Source: Candidatus Yanofskyibacteriota bacterium (GTDB taxonomy: Bacteria > Patescibacteriota > Minisyncoccia > 2-02-FULL-40-12 > GWA2-44-9). From it: DNA of 44,071 nucleotides. Made by a program: the position numbers and the translations under genes. The notes below the pieces were generated by a model. That model made no database searches, was not told the DNA's origin, and worked only from the letters and a program-made list of their open reading frames with translations. Shown piece by piece: positions 7,965-14,697 of this stretch (within the stretch, counting starts at the first letter, position 1; each line of letters opens with the position of its first letter). The DNA lies in contig CAIKUK010000021.1 of NCBI GenBank assembly GCA_903830625.1, positions 1 to 44,071 on the forward strand, read 5' to 3'.

Positions 7965-8629
7965 TGAGATTATTCCATAAACATTCCCGAACCGTAATTG
8001 CGATTATTGTTATCGCTGGTGGGGCGGTATTTTTGTATTTTGTGCCGATTACGCAGTCATTATTTAGTCTGAAATTAAAACCGTCGCCGACAGCGACGCC
8101 TGATTATTCCAGTTGGCGGAACTATACGAACAAGAAGTTCGGTCTGGCTTTAAAATATCCAGCCGAATTTTTGTTGAAGCCTGGTCAAACCGGCCCTCTG
8201 GCTGAATGGGCGTTGTACGGGTTAACCGCCGGCAACGAGATTGCCAGTATTGAAATTCCACGTTCGGTCCAAACCAGAACTAATTTTGTCGGGGCTTCGC
8301 TTCGGATAGGCATAAGCACGGAAGCGACAGCTGTTAAGGAATGCTTGAATCAACCTTCATCGTCCGGATACAGCGACACCTTTACTAAAAGGATTATCGG
8401 CGGAGTGCCTTTCGGTAAATTTACCCGCTCAAATTCGGCTGTTGGCAATAATTATCAATATACCAGTTATCGCGCCGTGCGTAATAGCGGATGCGAAGTC
8501 TTTGAGTACGTCATTAACCACAGAGATATTCAAAACTATCCGCCAGAGTCGGGGATTAAAGAATTTAATCAAACCATGGTCGTAAATTCTCTGGAATCAA
8601 TATTGGATACGGTGCAATTTATAAAATAA
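7964..8629 (+). CDS. Membrane-anchored PsbP-like protein of unknown function
   Basis: 221 aa. One N-terminal transmembrane segment (about 10-32), a PSPTATPDYSS linker, then a domain starting YTNKKFGLALKYPAEF, the opening typical of PsbP-like or DUF-type domains often found on CPR surface proteins. Two cysteines in the domain (in VKECLNQ and NSGCEVFEY) could form a disulfide, which would suit its place between two DsbA-like genes. The start overlaps the previous stop. No function can be assigned. Confidence 0.75.
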   Translation: MRLFHKHSRTVIAIIVIAGGAVFLYFVPITQSLFSLKLKPSPTATPDYSSWRNYTNKKFGLALKYPAEFLLKPGQTGPLAEWALYGLTAGNEIASIEIPRSVQTRTNFVGASLRIGISTEATAVKECLNQPSSSGYSDTFTKRIIGGVPFGKFTRSNSAVGNNYQYTSYRAVRNSGCEVFEYVINHRDIQNYPPESGIKEFNQTMVVNSLESILDTVQFIK

Positions 8630-8640
8630 TCTGATACAAT
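8613..8640 (+). promoter_or_regulatory. Candidate leaderless promoter for second DsbA
   Basis: TACAAT at 8635-8640 with TGCAAT 16 nt upstream at 8613-8618. The ATG at 8647 is 6 nt after the -10 box, where transcription should begin, so the transcript would lack a leader. The -35 is poor. Confidence 0.4.
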
Positions 8641-8646
8641 CGACAC

Positions 8647-9447
8647 ATGAATAACCAACTAGACGACATTGATGCTGAACCAGTCATTCAACTAACTGAT
8701 ATGCCTGCCATGTCGGCGCCAATACCGAATTATCATCCTCCAGTTCAGCCCAGTTTTGATAAAACAAAATTGATTCTGCCGGTTTCGATACTAATCGCCG
8801 CCGTTTTAATAAGCGGTTCGATTCTTTACACCCAATACAGCACCGGCCAAAATACTGGTACTCCGACTGTTACTCAAAAACCGGCCGGCAAAGTCACTAT
8901 CGATCTCACAAATGCGATGGTACTTGGCGATGCCAAGGCGCCTGTTACTATTGTTGAATATGCCGATTTCCAATGCCCTTTTTGTGATAGATATTATCAA
9001 CAAGACCAAATACAATTTATCAGCCAATATGTTAATTCCGGCAAAGCCAGATTTGTCTGGAAGGATTACGCCTTTCTTGGGCAGGAATCAGTCTGGGCGG
9101 CCGAAGCGGCCCGATGCGCCAACGACCAGGGCAAGTTTTGGGCTTATCATGATTATCTTTACAGCCATCAAGGCGCAGAAAACTCCGGCGCGTTCTCAAA
9201 AGCCAATCTAAAGAAATTCGCTTTAGCGCTTGGTTTAAATGCAAGCCAATTCAACACTTGTCTTGATACAGACAAATATGCGTCTGCCGTCCAGCAGGAA
9301 ACTCAGGCCGGAAGCGCCATCGGTGTCAGCGGTACACCGGCGACGTTCATTAATAATCAACTTGTGGCAGACAGTAACGGCAATTCTGTTGGGGCAGCTT
9401 CGTTCGCCACTTTTAAAGCTATTATCGACCAAATCTTAGCCCGGTAG
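8647..9447 (+). CDS. DsbA-family protein (thioredoxin fold, membrane-anchored)
   Basis: 266 aa. A cytoplasmic N-terminus of about 40 residues, a transmembrane helix (about 42-62), then a DsbA-like domain opening VLGDAKAPVTIVEYADFQCPFC with active site CPFC near residue 110, and the cis-Pro loop SGTPATFINN. Compared with the first DsbA (CPAC) it has a different dipeptide between the cysteines, suggesting a different redox potential or client set. It lies 17 nt after the PsbP-like gene and is followed by a hairpin and a terminator, closing the Dsb module. Confidence 0.92.
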   Translation: MNNQLDDIDAEPVIQLTDMPAMSAPIPNYHPPVQPSFDKTKLILPVSILIAAVLISGSILYTQYSTGQNTGTPTVTQKPAGKVTIDLTNAMVLGDAKAPVTIVEYADFQCPFCDRYYQQDQIQFISQYVNSGKARFVWKDYAFLGQESVWAAEAARCANDQGKFWAYHDYLYSHQGAENSGAFSKANLKKFALALGLNASQFNTCLDTDKYASAVQQETQAGSAIGVSGTPATFINNQLVADSNGNSVGAASFATFKAIIDQILAR

Positions 9448-9450
9448 TAG

Positions 9451-9494
9451 ATATCCGACTGGCGACTTCGTCGCTTTCTGCAATGGTCGGATAT
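9451..9494. repeat. Hairpin after dsbA
   Basis: ATATCCGAC at 9451-9459 pairs with GTCGGATAT at 9486-9494. Inside is a small CGACTTCGTCG hairpin, also found in the loop of the rpmG-end element at 28110-28167. Probably a palindromic element at the 3' end of the transcript. Confidence 0.65.
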
Positions 9495-9516
9495 TCACTA
9501 TCCGGGTTGGGCAAAT

Positions 9517-9539
9517 AAGCCGTTTTCGAGGCTTTTTTG
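9517..9539 (+). terminator. Rho-independent terminator
   Basis: AAGCC, an 8-nt loop, GGCTT, then a run of T. Positioned between the Dsb module and the RRM gene promoter. Confidence 0.7.
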
Positions 9540-9546
9540 TTGTGTA

Positions 9547-9575
9547 TTGCCTATACTCCGCTAGTATGCTATAAT
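9547..9575 (+). promoter_or_regulatory. Sigma70-type promoter for the RRM gene
   Basis: TTGCCT (9547-9552), 17-nt spacer, TATAAT (9570-9575), with an upstream TATG giving an extended -10. This is the best promoter in the window. The -35 lies inside the left arm of an inverted repeat (TTGTGTATTGCC 9540-9551, matched by GGCAATACACAA 9720-9731). Confidence 0.8.
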
Positions 9576-9581
9576 TCAAAT

Positions 9582-9730
9582 ATTGTAGGAACTTCGGTAG
9601 ATCCTCACAGCGACCTTTGTCGCTAGCAGGGACTCGACGAGGGGTCGCCCTACTAGTAATTTTTGTCTGGGAACGGAATAGCGGGCGGGTAGAATATTCG
9701 CTCTCTAGTCTGGTTCGCAGGCAATACACA
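9582..9730 (+). ncRNA. Structured 5' leader of the RRM gene (candidate cis-regulatory RNA)
   Basis: About 150 nt of non-coding leader from the predicted start to ATG 9731, long for a genome whose other promoters sit next to start codons. GTAGG (9585-9589) can close with CCTAC (9649-9653) around a hairpin AGCGAC-CTTT-GTCGCT (9609-9624) and a second CGAC-GAGGG-GTCG. The end of the leader is the right arm of the inverted repeat whose left arm lies at the -35. It could be a cold-shock-type or autoregulatory leader bound by the RRM protein; this is inference. Confidence 0.45.
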
Positions 9731-10069
9731 ATGGCAAAACGATTATACATCGGCAACCTGTCGTTCAATACGACTGAAGCCGGCCTCCGCGAAGCTTTCG
9801 CGGCCGCTGGTGAAGTCACGTCCGCAGTAGTGATGATGGACAAAATGACAGGCCGATCGCGTGGTTTCGCTTTCGTGGAGATGGCAACTGATGAAGCTGC
9901 CCAAGCCGCTATTGATATGTTCAATGGCAAAGACTTGGATGGCCGAAATCTGACAGTCAACGAGGCTCGGCCTATGACTGAACGTCCTCCTCGACGCCCG
10001 ATGGGCGGCGGTTTCGGCGGAGGCCGAGGCGGCTCCGATCGAGGCGGTTATGGCGACAACGATCGCTAA
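9731..10069 (+). CDS. RRM-domain RNA-binding protein with Gly-rich tail
   Basis: 113 aa from ATG 9731; an upstream in-frame start at 9617 would turn the structured leader into protein and is not favoured. One RRM (residues 1-80): RNP2 is RLYIGNLSF, RNP1 is GRSRGFAFVEM, followed by DLDGRNLTVNEARP. The tail is rich in Gly, Arg and Asp (GGGFGGGRGGSDRGG). This is the bacterial glycine-rich RNA-binding (Rbp) type, known in cyanobacteria as cold-responsive RNA chaperones. It has its own promoter and terminator. Confidence 0.93.
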   Translation: MAKRLYIGNLSFNTTEAGLREAFAAAGEVTSAVVMMDKMTGRSRGFAFVEMATDEAAQAAIDMFNGKDLDGRNLTVNEARPMTERPPRRPMGGGFGGGRGGSDRGGYGDNDR

Positions 10070-10080
10070 ACTCGCAAAAC

Positions 10081-10110
10081 AAAAAGCTCTGGCAATTGCC
10101 AGAGCTTTTT
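10081..10110. terminator. Perfect-palindrome terminator after the RRM gene
   Basis: AAAAAGCTCTGGCAA followed by its reverse complement, then TGTTTTAAT. A strong GC stem with a T-run downstream. Confidence 0.88.
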
Positions 10111-10124
10111 GTTTTAATAAGTTT

Positions 10125-10514
10125 GTGATAATCAACCTGCCAAAAAACGACGCCAAGTATCATTGGACCAATCATGTCGCCCAGAAAATGATATACTATG
10201 GATTATCGGCTGACAGAGTGAAACGGGTAATTCGCAGTCCGCACCGAAGCGAAAAAGGTATTGCGCCCGACACGATTGCAGTGATGCAACCCTCCTCCGC
10301 TAAAGCTTCGGCGGGCAAGCCGGGCCAGCAAACATGGAAAGAAGAAATTTGGGTCTTGTATGCCACTAAAAAGACAAAAACCAAAGAACAAAACTTCGTT
10401 GGTCCCAAGAAAGTAATCATCACTGCCTGGCGTTATCCCGGCAAAAGCCCTATTCGTGAAGCCATTCCCATCCCCAACGACATTCTTGAAGAATTAAAGA
10501 ATATTAAATATTAA
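10125..10514 (+). CDS. DUF4258-like small protein with in-frame palindromic insert
   Basis: 129 aa from GTG 10125; an earlier in-frame ATG at 10050 would read through the terminator. The N-terminal part (YHWTNHVAQKMIYYGLSAD, RVKRVIRSPHRSEKG) resembles DUF4258/toxin-like folds in which an H..RM helix is followed by a VxxVI..P strand. The C-terminal part contains WVLYATKK, KVIITAWRYPG and is beta-rich. Between them the segment SSAKASAGKPGQ is encoded by a palindromic repeat (10290-10327) that has relatives in tgt and fba. The stop is followed 1 nt later by nfo. DUF4258 assignment is tentative; no toxin or antitoxin partner is adjacent. Confidence 0.65.
   Translation: MIINLPKNDAKYHWTNHVAQKMIYYGLSADRVKRVIRSPHRSEKGIAPDTIAVMQPSSAKASAGKPGQQTWKEEIWVLYATKKTKTKEQNFVGPKKVIITAWRYPGKSPIREAIPIPNDILEELKNIKY
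10290..10327. repeat. In-frame palindromic element (CTTCGGCGGGCAAG family)
   Basis: CCTCCTCCGCTAAAGCTTCGG then GCGGGCAAGCC: the inserted DNA is translated as PSSAKASAGKPG. Its core AAAGCTTCGGCGGGCAAG aligns with segments in tgt (12183-12216, reverse strand), fba (20904-20938) and the region after tRNA-Tyr (27152-27206). Confidence 0.75.
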
Positions 10515-10515
10515 T

Positions 10516-11349
10516 ATGCGAAGAATTGGTTGCCATGTCTCAATCGCGGAAAGTATCACTAAAGCGCCAGCGCGGGCGAAAGAATTAGGGTGTGAAGTTT
10601 TTCAGATGTTTACACGGCCTCCTCAAGGCGGACCGGCGCCGAAAATTACACCGGAAATAGCGGAACAATTTAAATTGGAAATGAAAGCGAACAATCAGTC
10701 CGAGTGTTATATTCACGCTCCGTATTACATTAATTTTGCTTCGGCCAATAAAGTTATCCGGGCGACCTCGGCCAAGAATATCAGGGAAGAACTGGAGCGG
10801 GGCAGTCAGATCGGCGCTAAATACGTTATGTTCCATCTAGGCAGCGCCAAAGATATGGAGCGGGCCGAAGCTCTAAAAATAACGGCCGAGGGCGTGGCAA
10901 GAGTAATGGATGGCTACAAGGGTTCTACTGAACTTTTATTGGAAATATCGGCTGGGGCGGGGAATATAATGGGCGACACTTTTGAAGAATTAAAAGAAAT
11001 AATTAAATTAAGTGGTTATAATCTCGGCATTTGCCTGGATACGGCTCATATTTTTGCCAGCGGATATGATTTTCGAACCGCTGAAGAGATGGGAAAAACC
11101 CTGGATGCCATTTCCAAAACTGTCGGTCAGGAGGCGATTAAATTGATTCATGCCAACGATTCCAAAAATGATTTAGGCGAACATAAGGACCGCCACGAAC
11201 ATATCGGCGAGGGCAAAATCGGCCAAGAAGGATTGGTTCAGATTATGTCCACATTTAATCTTGATTTAATCCTGGAAACAGAGCATGATAAAGTAGAACA
11301 GGACATCAGGATTTTAAAGGCGATTAGAGATGACCTTTCTAATGGCTAA
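10516..11349 (+). CDS. nfo: Endonuclease IV (AP endonuclease)
   Basis: 277 aa, normal family length. The TIM-barrel metal-site motifs appear in order: GCHVSIAES, IHAPYYINFAS, FHLGS, LEISAG, CLDTAHIFASGYD, HANDSKNDLGEHKDRHEHIGEG, and ILETEHD. The enzyme cuts DNA 5' to abasic sites in base-excision repair using three Zn ions. It follows the DUF4258-like gene by 1 nt. The stop lies in a short direct repeat (two copies of TAAGTCC) typical of the intergenic repeats seen here. Confidence 0.95.
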   Translation: MRRIGCHVSIAESITKAPARAKELGCEVFQMFTRPPQGGPAPKITPEIAEQFKLEMKANNQSECYIHAPYYINFASANKVIRATSAKNIREELERGSQIGAKYVMFHLGSAKDMERAEALKITAEGVARVMDGYKGSTELLLEISAGAGNIMGDTFEELKEIIKLSGYNLGICLDTAHIFASGYDFRTAEEMGKTLDAISKTVGQEAIKLIHANDSKNDLGEHKDRHEHIGEGKIGQEGLVQIMSTFNLDLILETEHDKVEQDIRILKAIRDDLSNG

Positions 11350-11373
11350 GTCCTAAGTCCTAATTACTAAATA

Positions 11374-11613
11374 ATGAACTATCCATACGCAGAGCATGGG
11401 CAGTGGTGGTTGAGTACGCCGTTCGGGTTCGGGCTAGGTGTAGTGGTCGCGTTGGTGCTCGTCTGGAGTCTGTTTTGGAAGGGGATGGCTCTCTGGAAAT
11501 CAGCCCGTCATGGCCATAAATGGTGGTTTATCGCTTTATTGGTTATAAATACCGCCGGTATCTTGGAAATTCTTTACATCTACGTCTTTTCGAAGAGAAT
11601 GAAGAAAAACTAG
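11374..11613 (+). CDS. DUF5652 family membrane protein
   Basis: 79 aa with two transmembrane segments. Signature WKGMALWKSARHGHKWWFIA followed by LLVINTAGILEILYIYVF, typical of DUF5652, which is widespread in CPR bacteria and has no known function. It converges on tgt, with the last 4 nt overlapping the tgt 3' end on the other strand. Confidence 0.85.
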   Translation: MNYPYAEHGQWWLSTPFGFGLGVVVALVLVWSLFWKGMALWKSARHGHKWWFIALLVINTAGILEILYIYVFSKRMKKN

Positions 11614-12824
11614 GAGGTAAACTTTTTCAAGAAATTTTTCTTATAACGTTGATACGAGCCACGCGCGAGCGAGGCTCGTATTTCGTTTAGGAAATTATTA
11701 AAAAACCACATGTTGTGCAAAAGGCACCAGCGCTGACCCTGGGCATTGAGTTCTCGGTCCGCATTTTTAACCAGGGCTCGGATTTCCGAGCGATGGATTT
11801 TACTTGAACAAGTGAAGCAACCGCAGTCTTTTTCAATGGTTTTTTTGTCGCCGATGTATTTGCCTTTACGTATGTCCATATGGCCGTGCCTGGTATAAAG
11901 CCGGCCATGTCTGGCCTCTCGGGTTGGAATGACACAATCAAAAGTATCAATGCCGTTTTCAATGGCTTCAAAAACATCAGCCACTTTGCCGACACCGAGT
12001 AAATGTCGGGGCTTCTCTTCGGGCAAATAGGGAATGACCCACTTTAGCATCTTGGAGATTTGTTTTTTGGTATACGAACCGCCGATACCGAAACCGTCAA
12101 AGGGAAGCGAACCAATGTATTTGGCACTTTTTTTGCGAAGTTTCGGATAAATACCGCCCTGAACAATGCCGAAAAGCTCTTGCCTTGGCTCGCCGGAGCG
12201 TTCGCGGAGGCGGCTTATTCTTTCGTGTTCCTTTAAACAAATCAGGGCCCATTTGTCGGTCAGCGCCAGCGCTTTTTCGTTGTATTTAAAATCGTCCAAC
12301 GGGGAAGTGATATGGTCAAAGGCAAAAATAATGTCGGCGCCGATAGCTCTCTGAATTTTCATGGATAATTCCGGTCCCAAAAACAGCTTTTGGTCGTTGA
12401 ATTTAAAGTGAACACCTTTTCGTGTAATACGAATTCGGCTTCGTTTGTAGGTGGCGTCCACCTTAGCTGAATCGGTCATGAACTTGCCGACCCTGTTTTT
12501 GTCGCCGAAAGCCAAAGACAAGACCTGAAATCCGCCACTGTCAGTCATAGTCGGCATGGCGACGCCGAGTTTTTGGGTCAAAAACGTGTCTAGCTTTCCT
12601 TTTTTTGGTTTTTTATTCTTCAGTGCCTGTTCCCAGAGGTGGAAAGTGTTGGCGATTATTAGTTGGGATTCGGTCCGTTTAATGTCCGATGGAGTGAGAT
12701 GGCGGAATTGGCCGTAAGTGCCGACGAATACATATGAAGGCGTTTGAACTGTGCCGTGAGGCGTGGTTAAAATACCCAACCGGGCTTTTGTCTTCTTATC
12801 TTTTTTGATGATTTTGAATGGCAT
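11610..12824 (-). CDS. tgt: tRNA-guanine transglycosylase (queuine family)
   Basis: 404 aa. Carries the catalytic base motif MTDSGGFQVLSL, substrate-site GIVQGG, LLGVGK, nucleophile region DTFDCVIPTREARHGRLYT, and the zinc site CGCFTCSS with a distal His in LLHNMWFF. It exchanges guanine at position 34 of GUN-anticodon tRNAs (Tyr, His, Asn, Asp) for a queuine precursor. tRNA-Tyr(GTA) in this window would be a substrate once its intron is removed. At the middle of the protein RLRERSGEPRQ is encoded by a palindromic element (12183-12216) absent from the usual family sequence. No queuosine biosynthesis gene is nearby. Confidence 0.95.
   Translation of the reverse strand: MPFKIIKKDKKTKARLGILTTPHGTVQTPSYVFVGTYGQFRHLTPSDIKRTESQLIIANTFHLWEQALKNKKPKKGKLDTFLTQKLGVAMPTMTDSGGFQVLSLAFGDKNRVGKFMTDSAKVDATYKRSRIRITRKGVHFKFNDQKLFLGPELSMKIQRAIGADIIFAFDHITSPLDDFKYNEKALALTDKWALICLKEHERISRLRERSGEPRQELFGIVQGGIYPKLRKKSAKYIGSLPFDGFGIGGSYTKKQISKMLKWVIPYLPEEKPRHLLGVGKVADVFEAIENGIDTFDCVIPTREARHGRLYTRHGHMDIRKGKYIGDKKTIEKDCGCFTCSSKIHRSEIRALVKNADRELNAQGQRWCLLHNMWFFNNFLNEIRASLARGSYQRYKKNFLKKFTS
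12183..12216. repeat. In-frame palindromic element inside tgt
   Basis: On the minus strand GCCTCCGCGAACGCTCCGG followed by CGAGCCAAGG; translated as RLRERSGEPRQ. It aligns with the fba insert, which reads RLRQGSGGQ in the same frame. Confidence 0.75.
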
Positions 12825-12833
12825 GATAATGAG

Positions 12834-12854
12834 AAGGCCCCACTAGGGGGCCTT
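12834..12854. terminator. Hairpin between the secreted protein gene and tgt
   Basis: AAGGCCCC, 5-nt loop, GGGGCCTT. It contains the stop of the minus-strand gene at 12843 and ends 10 nt before the tgt start. There is no T-run on the minus strand, so it may be a weak terminator or RNA processing site. Confidence 0.5.
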
Positions 12855-13499
12855 GAGACGGAAGTTGTAGAATTCAAAACTGGTGTTGTCGTGTGAATGG
12901 TGCCAGCCCAGGAAGTAAGAGAACTCGGCTTTAACAACAATCTCTCTTGGGACCCAGATCTCCCCAAGCCGGTCCTGTTCCAAGGTCGACTCCATGCTAT
13001 AAAGTCGTCCGACGATGAATATCTTTTCGGGCGGATTATTGGCATGAGTGACTACTCGGACAATGCCGAAATCGTCCTGGTCGACATAAACTGTGCCTCG
13101 CAGATGATTCAGGATCTCGTTCTTTATCTTTCCGCGCTGGTTAGCCCCTTTGGGTGCATCAGGCTGATTGTCTGACTCCGGGAAGAAGTTAATGAGATAC
13201 ACTGGCCGCCCACTGAGACTAAGAGGGACATCGTAATCCATCTCGTAGCGATAGCGTACTCGGCCAAATAGTTCCTCGATGCTTAGGCTGTCACTAGCTC
13301 CTTCATTACCCGATGTCTTCTGGTTTTTGATGACATCGAATTGGTACTGTTCCCGAAGAATCTGGCGATCCGAGACGCTTTTGGTCACGCCCTTTCGCAT
13401 AACTTCATTCACGAACTCTTGATCGCCTGTCTGCTCTGTCTGAGCAGACAGGCTGGTCTGCACGGTCAACAGAGTTAACAAGGCAATCACGATTCTCAT
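12843..13499 (-). CDS. Secreted protein of unknown function (LolA-like fold possible)
   Basis: 218 aa with a short signal peptide (MRIVIALLTLLTVQTSLSAQ). The mature part is rich in charged residues and alternating strands: RVRYRYEMDYDVPLSLSGRPVYLI, GTVYVDQDDFGIVRVVTHA, EIWVPREIVVKAEFSYF. Reading of a sugar or lipid from such strands recalls LolA/outer-membrane lipoprotein-sorting folds, as in proteins that end '...F.NF', but I cannot confirm it. It has a strong Shine-Dalgarno (AAGGAGCC, 7 nt before ATG), as does the gene at 13958, unlike most genes here. If it is LolA-like it would be odd in a cell without an outer membrane and could be acquired. Confidence 0.6.
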   Translation of the reverse strand: MRIVIALLTLLTVQTSLSAQTEQTGDQEFVNEVMRKGVTKSVSDRQILREQYQFDVIKNQKTSGNEGASDSLSIEELFGRVRYRYEMDYDVPLSLSGRPVYLINFFPESDNQPDAPKGANQRGKIKNEILNHLRGTVYVDQDDFGIVRVVTHANNPPEKIFIVGRLYSMESTLEQDRLGEIWVPREIVVKAEFSYFLGWHHSHDNTSFEFYNFRLKAP

Positions 13500-13586
13500 G
13501 TGGGCTCCTTTGTGTGAATGTCGAAGAACGATTTGTCTATTTTACCACAGAAAGCAGATTTTTCAAGAGACTTGGAAACGGGCTAA

Positions 13587-13613
13587 TTGCATCTTTTGTA
13601 GATGTGATATAAT
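13587..13613 (+). promoter_or_regulatory. Candidate promoter for the glutaredoxin gene
   Basis: TATAAT at 13608-13613 preceded by TG (extended -10), with TTGCAT at 13587-13592, a 15-nt spacer. The ATG lies 48 nt downstream. Confidence 0.55.
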
Positions 13614-13660
13614 ACCTTTGCTAGATTTTGTAATTAGGTATCATTAACTAAATTAAATTT

Positions 13661-13897
13661 ATGGCCAAAATAATTATTTATAGCACCCCCACTTGCCATT
13701 TCTGTCATTTAGCCAAAGATTATTTCAAGTCCAAAGACATCGCCTATGAAGATATAAACGTGGCTGGCAATGTTGAGAAGCAAAAAGAACTCGTGGCTAA
13801 GTCCGGCCAATTCGGCGTGCCAGTTATAGATATTGACGGCAAGATTGTTATCGGCTTTGACCGGCCCAGGATTAATCAATTACTGGGGATTAACTAA
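13661..13897 (+). CDS. Glutaredoxin/NrdH-like redoxin
   Basis: 78 aa, one thioredoxin-fold domain. Active site TPTCHFCHLA (CxxC), cis-Pro in QFGVPVIDI, and GFDRPRINQLLGI near the end. Such small redoxins reduce disulfides in the cytoplasm and can feed ribonucleotide reductase. The thioredoxin reductase at 16146 may be its reductant, as no glutathione genes are seen. Followed by a terminator shared with the convergent gene. Confidence 0.9.
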   Translation: MAKIIIYSTPTCHFCHLAKDYFKSKDIAYEDINVAGNVEKQKELVAKSGQFGVPVIDIDGKIVIGFDRPRINQLLGIN

Positions 13898-13911
13898 TAT
13901 TTAAAAAAGAT

Positions 13912-13945
13912 AAAGGCCGGAACGTTCGGAAACGTCCGGCCTTTT
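13912..13945. terminator. Bidirectional terminator
   Basis: AAAGGCCGGAACGTT pairs with AAACGTCCGGCCTTTT. It lies between two convergent genes, with T-runs in both directions. Confidence 0.85.
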
Positions 13946-13957
13946 GGTTCGCGGGTC

Positions 13958-14536
13958 TCATCGGCCGCCATAACATGGCTGGCCCCTCTGGCAGCGAACA
14001 ATGCGTGGAGGTGGTGGTTGGAACTGAAAGTCGCTGGCCGGCGCGGTCGGCGGCGGTGATGGATTTGCCGGCGTCGATAAAGTAGGTCGCGGTGTTACTG
14101 GCGTCGTCGGCGGAGGCGGAGGACATGGCTGGGCCAGCTGTTCTCCAGTCAAACCTTCAGCGATTCTTCTTGCCGGTCCCCCCGAGGCGTCAATTAGAAT
14201 GTGGTCTCCGGCGACAATCGGTCTGACCACTGCGGGCGCTCTTGGCGTGGGGGCAGGTCTCGCTGGCGCTGGCCTGACCGTCCGCTTGATTGGTTTGGCT
14301 CTGTGGCGAACCTCATCGCATTGACTGTTGTCGATGCAGGGTGCCCCAGGAGTTCCAGGGCAATTCAACGTGATGCTGGCTGGCGCCTGTTGACCGCAAG
14401 TTGGACAGGGCACCATTGAAGCACGATGCCATCCTCGGGAAGCAACACTTGCCATGACGTAGACGGCGCCGAAGGCGAAGAAAAACGAGAGAACTACCAG
14501 TACAATTCCCCCAAGAACCTTCAAAAGCGTGTTCAT
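13958..14536 (-). CDS. Proline-rich single-pass membrane protein, unknown
   Basis: 192 aa. N-terminal transmembrane helix (about 7-31), a possible zinc ribbon or disulfide site (CPTCGQ, then LNCPGTPGAPCIDNSQC), an Arg/Pro-rich stretch, the segment GDHILIDASGGPARRIAEGLTGEQL, and a long Pro/Thr/Ser tail ending CQRGQPCYGGR. Start chosen by the AAGGAGCC Shine-Dalgarno upstream of ATG. No homologous family recognised. Strong base composition bias towards C in the tail. The related regulation signal (same SD) with the gene at 12843 suggests a similar origin. Confidence 0.6.
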   Translation of the reverse strand: MNTLLKVLGGIVLVVLSFFFAFGAVYVMASVASRGWHRASMVPCPTCGQQAPASITLNCPGTPGAPCIDNSQCDEVRHRAKPIKRTVRPAPARPAPTPRAPAVVRPIVAGDHILIDASGGPARRIAEGLTGEQLAQPCPPPPPTTPVTPRPTLSTPANPSPPPTAPASDFQFQPPPPRIVRCQRGQPCYGGR

Positions 14537-14612
14537 GTGCCGGCTCCTTTTTGGAAAAAAGCTCGCGTTGATCAGAGTCTATATATTGTCATGAAAGTCC
14601 CTATTTTGTCAA

Positions 14613-14683
14613 CCCCGTTAGAAGTAGCCTCGCCGAGGTCCAAAGGACTCGCGCTTGGAGCGCGAGCGAGACTTCTAACGGGG
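14613..14683. repeat. Palindromic element with CCCCGTTAGAAGT ends
   Basis: A 71-bp unit bounded by a perfect 13-bp inverted repeat (14613-14625 and 14671-14683), with a GC-rich interior containing CTCGCGCTTGGAGCGCGAG. It lies between two minus-strand genes, upstream of one and at the 3' end of the other. Same family as 5431-5552 and 7045-7322. Confidence 0.9.
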
Positions 14684-14697
14684 TCAACTTCTATATT

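Noticed and set aside
9617-9730. N-terminal extension of the RRM protein
   Set aside because: The extension would translate the structured leader and has no RRM-family counterpart; ATG 9731 begins the canonical MAKRLYIGNL.
9436-9960. Long minus-strand open frame opposite the RRM gene
   Set aside because: It overlaps the promoter, leader and a clearly conserved RRM on the plus strand; its translation shows no family features.
10050-10124. Earlier start of the DUF4258-like gene
   Set aside because: It would translate the RRM gene end and its terminator; GTG 10125 lies directly before the conserved part.
13958-14536. Toxin-antitoxin or phage gene call for the Pro-rich membrane protein
   Set aside because: No partner gene, no phage neighbours and no family motif; left as unknown.
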